5,634 nt of DNA from Clostridia bacterium (GCA_900753295.1 CAADYQ010000116.1:1-5634); one strand, 5' to 3'; positions 1 to 5,094 are shown, numbered from the stretch's first letter. The notes: generated by a model from the sequence alone, not told the origin. Numbers and translations: made by a program.

Positions 1-69
1 CCTTGACCAAAGACAATAATGACTCGTAGATATGAATCTGCACCGTATGATAAATGTTGTCTTGGCGTT
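1..69. repeat. Left-edge segment resembling the 68-bp repeat family
   Basis: No gene is supported here. Bases 20-42 (tgactcgtagatatgaatct and the bases after it) resemble the second half of the 68-bp tandem units found at 2861-3065, where the matching stretch reads gtagatatgactctg. The segment lies the same way round as that array and, as there, is followed by the 47-bp module at 141. It is probably the tail of another array extending beyond the left edge. The similarity is visible by eye but diverged, so its boundaries are uncertain. Confidence 0.4.
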
Positions 70-107
70 AAGACGCGTAGCGGCTTAACTCGGCAGGGTA
101 ACCGAAC
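70..107 (+). repeat. Small hairpin repeat, copy 1 (inverted relative to copy 2 at 2311-2350)
   Basis: Bases 70-86 (aagacgcgtagcggctt) fold into a stem AAG-A-CGC / GCG-G-CTT with loop GTA and one A.G mismatch. They are followed at 96-107 by gggtaaccgaac. The reverse complement of 2311-2350 has the same order, the same A.G mismatch position and the same gggtaaccgaac tail, with one extra base pair in the stem. The two copies lie in opposite orientations on either side of the GH78 gene. No T-run follows on either strand, so a terminator role is not supported. Confidence 0.6.
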
Positions 108-140
108 GCTGAGATTTGCTTTATACTTTATTCCCTGCCT

Positions 141-187
141 ACCATCGGGGTATGAAGCTCAAAATCTGCACAAACGTCACCCGAGTA
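141..187 (+). repeat. 47-bp module, copy 1
   Basis: It begins accatcggggtatgaag and ends cacccgagta. It matches 3070-3116 in the same orientation at 42 of 47 positions by hand alignment. A short stem, TCGGG with CCCGA, joins its two ends and is conserved in both copies. It overlaps the last codons and the stop codon of the minus-strand GH78 gene, so it supplies the present C-terminus of that protein. Confidence 0.75.
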
Positions 188-2243
188 CCAAAAAAGAAGA
201 CCAGCCGTGGCAGAGACTGCCGGCGCCGCCAAAGTCGGCGGAGCCTTTGATGGTCTCCCAAAGCGTCGTCGCACCGTGGGAAAGCATGTACTCGCCGTCG
301 CGGAGAAAACCGGCGGAGAGAACGGGGAGAAAATCTTCGCCGCCGCGCTCGCGCAGAGCCACGAGAGCATCGTAGCGGAAGGGCGCGGAGGAAAGCGTGG
401 CGGGGACCATCGCGCCGGAACCGTTCGAGGCAATAGCCGAAAGGATAGGCGATACGTCAATGCCATCGCCGGCACCCGCAAGCAGACAAAGCGATTGCGT
501 GAGAACGGAAAGGGGCGCGTCCGGACGGTCGGTGAAGGAGCGGAAAAAGCCAATGCCGACGTCAAAAAAGACTTCGCGGATACTTGCGGCAAGCCCGGCG
601 GCGAGACGCTCGTATTCCGCCGCGCGTGCATTGCCGACTATGCGGCAAAGCTGCGTCATGTCGGAGGCGGCAAGGGCAAGAAAAGCGGTGAGGGGGGCCT
701 CGGCGGGAAGCTTGGCGTCCGGCACGTCGGAGCGGAGCGGCTTGCCGTCAAGAGACTCAGCCCACTCGTAGAAGTTCCAGTAGCCGTCGCGGTCGGGAAA
801 ACGAAGGACCGCACCACAGTGCGCGGACGAGCGGCGCACGGTGAATACCGACATTATGCGCTCGAGAAGCGGGAGCTTTTCTTTGATGAATGCCGTGTCA
901 CCCGAAAAATCGGCGTATTCCTTCATTTGGAGGATGTACGCAAGCGAATAGCAGGGGATGGGACGGTCGATCCCTGCGGGCGCACAAAGGGAAAGAAGCC
1001 CGTCCGCACGCTCGCTGCGGGAAATGAGATCGAGACTTGCACGCGCAAAATCGGCGTTCCCGCCGCGAAAAACGCGGTACCCGCAGCGCATTTGCGTGCG
1101 CGAATCAAGAGTGTAAAGCGATTGCTCGCGCCACGGACAGTCCTCGTAATGCTCGTGCATGCAAAGCTCAAGCGTGCGCACGGCGCAGTCGTAAAGCGGA
1201 CGGCGCTCCGCGGGAATGTCCACGATGGCGCGCTCAACGGGCAGACGCACGGGCGCAAGACCGAGGTATTTTATCTCCGCGTCGGGGTCGGAGCAGAACA
1301 GCTCAAGGTAGCGGCAACCCACGCGGCGCATCGGCTCAAGGCGGAAATTTTCGTCCGCACGCGCTTCGTAAACGTAGACAAAACGGCGCGAATGGATCGC
1401 CGCGCGCGGCGTGTCTCTGCCCGGCGTGAGATGCTCTCCCCAGCCGATATATACGCGGCAGGGCTTTTTTGTTTTAAGTAAGAATTTTATAAATCCCGTC
1501 TCTTCCGCACCCGTGTCGGCAACAAGCATACAGCCGTCGGCATCGCCGCGGGATACGCCGAGTTCGGCTTGATCGAGCATAAGTCCGGGATCGGATGAAG
1601 GCGCTTTTCCGTCGGCGCGGGGGCTTTCTTTGTAGTAGCCGCGGGTGATGACGGTCATTTTTGTGTCAGAAAGCATGCGACAACGCTTGATCGGACGGGG
1701 TATCAGCTCGTAGCAGCAGTCCGGCGTGCCGACATCGGCAAGCGTCGAGGGGAGGAAAGGCGTGTCGGCAGCGGAGTCGGCGCGCACGGCACTGTATTCG
1801 CACATGGTGCCGAGCTGGGATGTAATAGTATGATTTTTATATGGAACATATCCGGGCGCGGGGCGGGATAGCGTGCCTGCGGAGGAGGCGGAAAGCACGC
1901 GTTCGTCGGCTGCGCGAAGCTCAAAAAGAATATACGGCGGGCGGCTTGTGTGGGTGAAGGAGTCGCGTCCCCAGTGCCACGCGATGATGCGAAGAGCGTG
2001 CACGCCGTGCGCGAGGGAGAGCCGGACGGTGTCAAAAACCACGCGTCCGGGGTAGTCCTGATACTGACCGAAGGCGACAAGGGAGCCGTCAAGATACACG
2101 TTGTATTCGGAGTCGGCGGCTACGAGCAGGGTGAGGTCGCCGGAGGCGGGAAGGTCGCGGTCGAGCAGAAATTCGGCGTATTCGTCGGCTCCCGCAGAGT
2201 TTGCGAGCCATATCGGTAAAGCGGAGGTGGGAGAAGTGTTCAT
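177..2243 (-). CDS. Alpha-L-rhamnosidase-like glycoside hydrolase (GH78 family), probably C-terminally truncated
   Basis: This 688-residue protein probably removes terminal alpha-L-rhamnose from plant or bacterial glycans by an inverting mechanism. It has no signal peptide or membrane segment, so it likely acts in the cytoplasm on imported oligosaccharides. Residues 14-110 form a beta-sandwich-like N-terminal domain (EYNVYLDGSLVAFGQYQDYP). Residues 240-325 look like a second beta domain (TGFIKF, GWGEHL, GCRYLEL). From about 345 comes the (alpha/alpha)6 catalytic barrel, with EDCPWREQSLYTLD at 367-380. The Asp368, Glu373, Asp380 spacing (+5, +7) matches, from memory, the acidic triad of Bacillus GH78 RhaB. 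Glu663 in LWE is the likely general base, and SLCHGW (676-681) is the usual late barrel motif. The chain ends seven residues later, where relatives continue with more barrel sequence and a C-terminal beta domain; the stop lies in a repeat. The start has a good AAAGGA site (minus strand, about 2252-2257). Substrate specificity is unproven. Confidence 0.85.
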   Translation of the reverse strand: MNTSPTSALPIWLANSAGADEYAEFLLDRDLPASGDLTLLVAADSEYNVYLDGSLVAFGQYQDYPGRVVFDTVRLSLAHGVHALRIIAWHWGRDSFTHTSRPPYILFELRAADERVLSASSAGTLSRPAPGYVPYKNHTITSQLGTMCEYSAVRADSAADTPFLPSTLADVGTPDCCYELIPRPIKRCRMLSDTKMTVITRGYYKESPRADGKAPSSDPGLMLDQAELGVSRGDADGCMLVADTGAEETGFIKFLLKTKKPCRVYIGWGEHLTPGRDTPRAAIHSRRFVYVYEARADENFRLEPMRRVGCRYLELFCSDPDAEIKYLGLAPVRLPVERAIVDIPAERRPLYDCAVRTLELCMHEHYEDCPWREQSLYTLDSRTQMRCGYRVFRGGNADFARASLDLISRSERADGLLSLCAPAGIDRPIPCYSLAYILQMKEYADFSGDTAFIKEKLPLLERIMSVFTVRRSSAHCGAVLRFPDRDGYWNFYEWAESLDGKPLRSDVPDAKLPAEAPLTAFLALAASDMTQLCRIVGNARAAEYERLAAGLAASIREVFFDVGIGFFRSFTDRPDAPLSVLTQSLCLLAGAGDGIDVSPILSAIASNGSGAMVPATLSSAPFRYDALVALRERGGEDFLPVLSAGFLRDGEYMLSHGATTLWETIKGSADFGGAGSLCHGWSSFLVLG

Positions 2244-2251
2244 GGTTTTTT

Positions 2252-2257
2252 CCTTTG
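2252..2257 (-). promoter_or_regulatory. Ribosome binding site of the GH78 gene
   Basis: On the minus strand AAAGGA lies about eight bases before the ATG at 2243-2241. This supports the chosen start, which also places the N-terminal beta domain at residue 14. I could not find a convincing -35/-10 pair upstream; only AT-rich TATA-like stretches occur at 2261-2279. Confidence 0.6.
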
Positions 2258-2292
2258 GGGAGTATATAAGTGATATACGGCGGGGAATTTAG

Positions 2293-2309
2293 TTGAAATA
2301 AACTTTCAA
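2293..2309. promoter_or_regulatory. 17-bp palindrome upstream of the GH78 gene, candidate operator
   Basis: TTGAAATAAACTTTCAA is a perfect inverted repeat with 6-bp arms and a 5-bp spacer. It starts 50 bp upstream of the GH78 start codon, a plausible place for a sugar-responsive repressor or activator to bind. It could equally belong to the adjoining repeat (2311-2350). No regulator gene is in the window, so the role is inference. Confidence 0.3.
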
Positions 2310-2310
2310 G

Positions 2311-2350
2311 GTTCGGTTACCCCGCCTCACCAAGCCGCCTGCGGCGTCTT
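2311..2350 (-). repeat. Small hairpin repeat, copy 2 (inverted relative to copy 1)
   Basis: gttcggttaccc (2311-2322) is the exact reverse complement of the tail of copy 1. The hairpin aagccgcctgcggcgtctt (2332-2350) has seven pairs and one mismatch, at the same place as in copy 1. The following ttggtcaaag resembles, in reverse complement, the ttgaccaaagac at the left edge of the window. Together the two copies bracket the GH78 gene and its upstream region as inverted repeats. Confidence 0.6.
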
Positions 2351-2397
2351 GGTCAAAGTTATTGCGCGCTATAACAGCTATTTTGCGGATGAAAGGA

Positions 2398-2480
2398 AGA
2401 TTTCCGCTGACGCGAAAATCTTTGAATATCCTCCTCATCCGTCACGCTTCGCGTGCCACCTTCCCAGACATGGGAAGGCT
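2398..2480 (+). repeat. Three-hairpin REP-like element, left copy
   Basis: Three stem-loops lie in a row. The first, 2398-2421, has arms AGATTT-CGC / GCG-AAATCT with one mismatch and loop TGAC. A linker cctcctcatccg (2430-2441) follows. The second, 2443-2455, is CACGC-TTC-GCGTG. The third, 2459-2478, is CCTTCCCA-GACA-TGGGAAGG. Bases 2430-2480 match the reverse complement of 2731-2781 at 48 of 51 positions. Short repeats of this general design (CTCATCCG, hairpin, hairpin) are, from memory, scattered through gut Clostridia genomes; the name REP-like is my description. Confidence 0.8.
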
Positions 2481-2523
2481 ACTGTTATCCGAGCTTCCAT
2501 CAACGGACGGGGAGAAAGCTGTA

Positions 2524-2625
2524 ACATTCAGTAAGGCAATATCTTCAGTAAGTTAGCATCTTCAGTAGGTTAACATCTTTAGTAAGTTAGCATATTTGAT
2601 AAGGCGTTATATTCAGTATGACAGC
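2524..2625 (+). repeat. 17-bp tandem repeat array, six units
   Basis: Six head-to-tail 17-bp units start at 2524, 2541, 2558, 2575, 2592 and 2609, with consensus ATCTTCAGTAAGTTAGC. The three central units differ from each other at only one to three positions and the outer ones are more diverged; a seventh, very degenerate unit may follow at 2626. The period is not a multiple of three, the units contain stop codons in several frames, and there are no unique spacers, so this is neither coding nor CRISPR. It lies between the two inverted three-hairpin elements. Confidence 0.85.
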
Positions 2626-2661
2626 ATAGCATTAAAATAGTGATATAATGAGATAAGCAGT

Positions 2662-2696
2662 ACAACAAGCCGTAAAAAACGAAATTGCTTTGTTGT
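2662..2696. repeat. AT-rich imperfect inverted repeat
   Basis: ACAACAAGC (2662-2670) pairs with GCTTTGTTGT (2687-2696) with one bulged base, around a 16-base loop. It sits between the 17-bp array and the right three-hairpin element. No T-run follows on either strand. It may be a diverged part of the larger repeat cluster, or chance in AT-rich sequence. Confidence 0.35.
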
Positions 2697-2730
2697 CTTT
2701 ACCTCGGTTGTCGGCAGAAGCGAGTCCGAA

Positions 2731-2811
2731 AGCCTTCCCATGTCTGGGAAGGTGGCGCGCGGAGCGCGACGGATGAGGAGGTAAATTAATGGATTTTGCG
2801 AAAGCAAAATC
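2731..2811 (-). repeat. Three-hairpin REP-like element, right copy (inverted)
   Basis: This is the reverse-orientation partner of 2398-2480. In plus-strand order the hairpins are 2733-2752 (CCTTCCCA / TGGGAAGG, loop TGTC), 2756-2768 (CGCGC-GGA-GCGCG) and 2792-2811 (GATTTTGC-GAAA-GCAAAATC, a perfect 8-bp stem with a GNRA-type loop). Against the left copy, the middle stem changes an A-T pair to G-C while keeping pairing, and the AT-rich stem varies in sequence while both arms still match. The flank at 2831-2845 repeats the flank of the left copy. Confidence 0.8.
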
Positions 2812-2860
2812 TTCATCAGTTCTCAACAATGGACGGGGAGAAAGCAAAAATCTTTACTCA

Positions 2861-3065
2861 TTTCACTGACAAGGTACTTCATGTCTTGAGGAAACTTAAG
2901 ACGTGAAATGCGATAAAAATCTGCTCTTATTTCGCCGGGAAGGTTCCCCATGTTCTGATGTAACTAAAGACTGGTAGTAGATGTGACTCTGTGCTTATTT
3001 CACCGACAAGCTACTTCATGTTCAGATGTGACTAAGGGGAGAAAGTAGATATGACTCTGATCTCA
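2861..3065 (+). repeat. 68-bp tandem repeat array, three units
   Basis: Units begin at 2861 (69 bp), 2930 (68 bp) and 2998 (68 bp). Each opens TTTCRCYGR-AAG and has CATGTT or CATGTC near position 20. Units two and three also share gtagatRtgactctg near the end. A fourth start, TTTCACC at 3066, runs directly into the 47-bp module. Bases 2831-2860 (ggggagaaag and onwards) resemble the second half of unit three, so a partial unit probably precedes the array. The period is not a multiple of three, and no conserved reading frame was seen. Confidence 0.75.
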
Positions 3066-3069
3066 TTTC

Positions 3070-3116
3070 ACCATCGGGGTATGAAGATCAGAATCCGCAG
3101 AAACGCCACCCGAGTA
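3070..3116 (+). repeat. 47-bp module, copy 2
   Basis: It matches copy 1 (141-187) at 42 of 47 positions in the same orientation, opening accatcggggtatgaag and closing cacccgagta, followed in both by an A-rich run. It caps the 68-bp array here, just as copy 1 follows a 68-bp-like segment at the left edge. The two copies are direct repeats 2929 bp apart that bracket the GH78 gene and the repeat cluster. Confidence 0.75.
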
Positions 3117-3200
3117 TAAAAAGTATAGCATGGTGTGGGGGGAGTTGTCAACGGGGAGGAGGTCTTTTTATTGAATTTAACGAATATTAACATATATTTC

Positions 3201-3240
3201 TTGTCATATACGCGCGCGGCGCGCGCGCACGTATTGACAA
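3201..3240. promoter_or_regulatory. 40-bp imperfect palindrome with alternating CG core
   Basis: TTGTCA (3201-3206) pairs with TGACAA (3235-3240), ATACG (3208-3212) with CGTAT (3230-3234), and the core CGCGC (3213-3217) with GCGCG (3223-3227). That gives 16 or more pairs with a bulged T3207 and a CA bulge at 3228-3229. The right arm overlaps the -35 box of the yicC promoter. It could be an operator, a cruciform or Z-DNA-prone element, or the hairpin of an upstream transcript; no T-run follows, so a simple terminator is unlikely. Confidence 0.5.
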
Positions 3241-3262
3241 ATCAAATAAATTATATTATAAT
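3234..3262 (+). promoter_or_regulatory. Consensus sigma-A promoter for the yicC-remA-rpoZ-priA cluster
   Basis: TTGACA (3234-3239) and TATAAT (3257-3262) are both perfect consensus boxes with the optimal 17-bp spacer, in strongly AT-rich DNA. Transcription should start near 3269, giving a leader of about 40 bases before the yicC ATG at 3308. The yicC ribosome binding site AAAGGA (3294-3299) lies 8 bases before that ATG. Such a strong promoter fits constitutive expression of housekeeping genes. Confidence 0.85.
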
Positions 3263-3307
3263 AAATATATATGCGAAAAAATTGCCCGGAAGGAAAGGAC
3301 ACAGCGT

Positions 3308-4219
3308 ATGTGGAAAAGCATGACGGCATACTGCCGCAAATGCGCTGAGACGGAGGGACGAACCGTCTCGGTGGAAATAAAATCGGTCAATAACAGATAT
3401 CTTGACCTCGGCATCAAAATGCCCAGAGCGCTTGCGGGGCTTGAAGGACGCGCACGTGCGCTGATCACGGGAGCCGGAGTGAATCGCGGTAAGGTGGACG
3501 TGAATATCACCGTCACACGGACATACGGAGATGGGGAACGTACCTCCGCAACACCGCCGCCGGCGCTCGATATCGATCTCGCGGCGGAATACGTCGCCTG
3601 CCTCAGAACGCTCGGCGAAAAGCTCGGACTCGCCGATGATATATCGGTCATGAAGGTCGCCGCATTGCCCGGCGTGATAAACGCCGTGACGGACGACGGA
3701 GAGACCGACGTTGAAGCGGAGTGGAGAGCGATCGAACCGGTGCTTTCGGAAGCGCTTGAAGGATTCGTCGAGGGGAGAGCCCGCGAGGGCGAAAACCTGC
3801 GCGCGGATATAGAGGTGAAGCTCGCACGCATGGCGGAGCTGGTCGGACGCGTGGAGACACTGTCCGCCGGGAACCGCGAGGCGCTGTACGAAAAGATCGC
3901 CGCGCGTATACGCGCATTGCTTGCCGACGCGGACGCGGAGCTGAATGAAACGCGCCTCCTGACGGAATGCGCGGTGCAAGCCGACCGCATAGCCATAGAC
4001 GAGGAGCTGGTGCGGCTGCGCTCGCACCTCGGAGCGCTTTCGGAAATGCTCGGCGAGGATATTCCGGTGGGACGTAAATTCGATTTCCAGCTTCAGGAGG
4101 TCAACCGGGAGATAAATACAATATGCTCCAAGTGCCAGGACGCCGCGATCGCCGCGGTGGGCGTGGAGCTGAAGAACGAGACCGAAAAGGTCAGAGAGCA
4201 GATACAGAATATCGAATAA
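3308..4219 (+). CDS. yicC: YicC/YloC-family endoribonuclease
   Basis: This 303-residue protein is close to the family length (E. coli YicC about 287, B. subtilis YloC about 291). The family is reported to have endoribonuclease activity and a role in RNA turnover in the cytoplasm. The N-terminal YicC domain spans about 1-155, with SVEIKSVNNRYLDL (21-34) and NRGKVDVNITV (59-69). The C-terminal DUF1732 domain covers about 218-303, with DEELVRLRSHL (231-241), GRKFDFQLQEVNREINT (255-271) and the terminal EKVREQIQNIE. The opening SMTAYCRK differs from the usual SMTGYGR-like start at two glycines. The ATG has AAAGGA 8 bases upstream and lies about 40 bases after a consensus promoter. It is probably the first gene of the operon, with remA starting 22 bases after its stop. 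Family assignment is firm; the RNA substrate here is unknown. Confidence 0.95.
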   Translation: MWKSMTAYCRKCAETEGRTVSVEIKSVNNRYLDLGIKMPRALAGLEGRARALITGAGVNRGKVDVNITVTRTYGDGERTSATPPPALDIDLAAEYVACLRTLGEKLGLADDISVMKVAALPGVINAVTDDGETDVEAEWRAIEPVLSEALEGFVEGRAREGENLRADIEVKLARMAELVGRVETLSAGNREALYEKIAARIRALLADADAELNETRLLTECAVQADRIAIDEELVRLRSHLGALSEMLGEDIPVGRKFDFQLQEVNREINTICSKCQDAAIAAVGVELKNETEKVREQIQNIE

Positions 4220-4241
4220 ACAACGAAAGAAGGAAAGACCC

Positions 4242-4505
4242 ATGAAATTCATAAGCATAGGGTACGGCAATATCGTGGCTGCAGACAGAGTGGTGGCGCT
4301 CGTAAGCCCGGATTCCGCGCCGATAAAACGCCTTGTGCAGGATGCCCGCGAGGAGGGCAGAGTCATTGACGTTTCCTGCGGCAGACGCACCCGCGCCGTT
4401 ATAATCACGGATTCCGACCATGTGATACTTTCCGCCGTGCAGGCAGAGACGATAGCCAATCGCCTTGACAGCGAGGGATCGGCTGAGGAGAGCGACGGCG
4501 AATGA
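4242..4505 (+). CDS. remA: RemA-like extracellular matrix regulator (DUF370)
   Basis: This 87-residue protein is very close to Bacillus subtilis RemA, a small DNA-binding regulator that forms ring-shaped oligomers and activates biofilm matrix and osmoprotection genes. Visible family motifs are ISIGYGNIVAADR (4-16), VSPDSAPIKRLVQDAR (21-36), GRRTRAVIITDSDHVILSAVQ (47-67) and ET at 69-70. Arg16, Arg48 and Arg49 correspond, from memory, to the DNA-binding arginines (18, 50, 51) of B. subtilis RemA, so binding ability seems intact. The tail from about 76 is short and acidic. AAGGA at 4230-4234 sits 7 bases before the ATG. Its place after yicC is the usual one in Bacillota, although gmk, which normally follows, is absent. 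Target genes in this organism are unknown; the GH78 gene nearby is not evidence of a target. Confidence 0.95.
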   Translation: MKFISIGYGNIVAADRVVALVSPDSAPIKRLVQDAREEGRVIDVSCGRRTRAVIITDSDHVILSAVQAETIANRLDSEGSAEESDGE

Positions 4506-4513
4506 GCCGTCGC
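4492..4513 (+). other. GC-rich hairpin with the remA stop codon in its loop
   Basis: GCGACGGC (4492-4499) pairs perfectly with GCCGTCGC (4506-4513) around the loop GAATGA, which contains the remA stop TGA (4503-4505). What follows is A-rich rather than T-rich, so it does not look like a standard intrinsic terminator. Protection of the transcript 3' end, a processing site, or partial attenuation before rpoZ are possible. The 71-base remA-rpoZ gap is otherwise very AT-rich, and I could not identify a convincing promoter in it. Confidence 0.65.
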
Positions 4514-4576
4514 GATACGAAAAATATTACGCAAATAAAATTATAAAATTATTCATATAAATTCAAGGAGACACAA

Positions 4577-5056
4577 ATGCTTTATCCTACCATCAACAAG
4601 CTCACAAAGGGAAAATTCAACCGTTATCAGCTCGCAGTGGCGACTGCCAAGTGCGCCCGCATAATCACCGACGAATATGTACGTGAGCGTCACCTTGCCG
4701 AAAAAGCGGCAATGGGCATCAAGGAGACCGACCGCCCCGCCGATGCGATAGTCAATCCCGATTACCGCGACCGCAAGGCTGTGAAGATAGCTATCGATAA
4801 GATCGAAAGCGGCGAGTATGTTATCGTTGACCGCGACGAGAACGGAAACATGACCGTAGGCGAGGATGCAAGCCTTATGGTATCCGCACATCAGGCAAAC
4901 GCCGTGCCCGCCAAGAGCGAGAGCGGTAACGAGGAGCCTGTCGTTGTGACCGAGGAGACTCTGCCCGAGGAGAAGTTCCCGGACGGTCCCGCGGCGGATA
5001 AGGTGGACGGCGATTACGAGGAAGAGGGCGACTGGGACACTATGTCCGAGTGCTGA
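4577..5056 (+). CDS. rpoZ: DNA-directed RNA polymerase omega subunit with acidic C-terminal extension
   Basis: Omega helps assemble and stabilise RNA polymerase by clamping the beta-prime subunit. The core is visible in MLYPTINKLTKGKFNRYQLAVATAKCAR (1-28), where NRY-L-V-AK-AR is the family signature, and in KAVKIAIDKIESGEYVI (67-83), the second conserved segment. At 159 residues it is much longer than E. coli (91) or B. subtilis (67) omega. Residues 115-159 carry about 17 Asp/Glu against two Lys and read as a disordered acidic tail ending in Cys. The start is well fixed: AAGGAG at 4565-4570, six bases before the ATG. It follows remA by 71 bases in the same direction. A separate promoter in the AT-rich gap is possible but not shown. 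Identity is firm for the first 90 residues; the role of the tail is unknown. Confidence 0.9.
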   Translation: MLYPTINKLTKGKFNRYQLAVATAKCARIITDEYVRERHLAEKAAMGIKETDRPADAIVNPDYRDRKAVKIAIDKIESGEYVIVDRDENGNMTVGEDASLMVSAHQANAVPAKSESGNEEPVVVTEETLPEEKFPDGPAADKVDGDYEEEGDWDTMSEC

Positions 5057-5068
5057 CCCGCACTGCGG
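5046..5068 (+). other. Hairpin with the rpoZ stop codon in its loop
   Basis: AGTGC (5049-5053) pairs with GCACT (5060-5064), extended by CCG / CGG across one bulged G (5065). The six-base loop starts with the rpoZ stop TGA (5054-5056). It is weaker than the remA stop hairpin but has the same arrangement. No T-run follows. Confidence 0.45.
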
Positions 5069-5094
5069 AAGCAAATCAGACGATAAGTCAGAAT

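Noticed and set aside
128..631. Minus-strand frame overlapping the GH78 3' end that reads into the repeat
   Set aside because: It is a shifted-frame shadow of the GH78 gene, and its end is repeat sequence rather than the missing C-terminal domain. A simple frameshift rescue of the GH78 tail is therefore not supported.
207..1481. Long 424-codon plus-strand open frame opposite the GH78 gene
   Set aside because: It is antisense to a recognisable GH78 protein. Its translation is Arg/Lys/Gly/Ala-rich and low in complexity, with no family motif, as expected from a GC-rich shadow frame.
2618..2649. Possible promoter with TATAAT at 2644-2649
   Set aside because: The best -35-like sequence, ATGACA at 2618, is 20 bases away, and no gene follows before the right hairpin element.
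2349..2847. Small open frames in the intergenic repeats, whose translations share PPHPSR and PRHGKA-like strings
   Set aside because: The shared peptides come from the inverted three-hairpin DNA repeat. The conservation is in base pairing, not codons, and no ribosome binding sites were seen.
2524..3065. CRISPR array
   Set aside because: Both the 17-bp and 68-bp arrays are direct tandem copies without unique spacers, and no cas gene is present.
3135..3323. Short 62-codon frame upstream of yicC
   Set aside because: It runs through the palindrome, the promoter and the yicC start in another frame, with no recognisable product.
3251..4534. Long 427-codon minus-strand open frame across yicC and remA
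   Set aside because: It is antisense to two firmly identified genes and the promoter. Its translation is rich in Arg/His/Ser with no domain.
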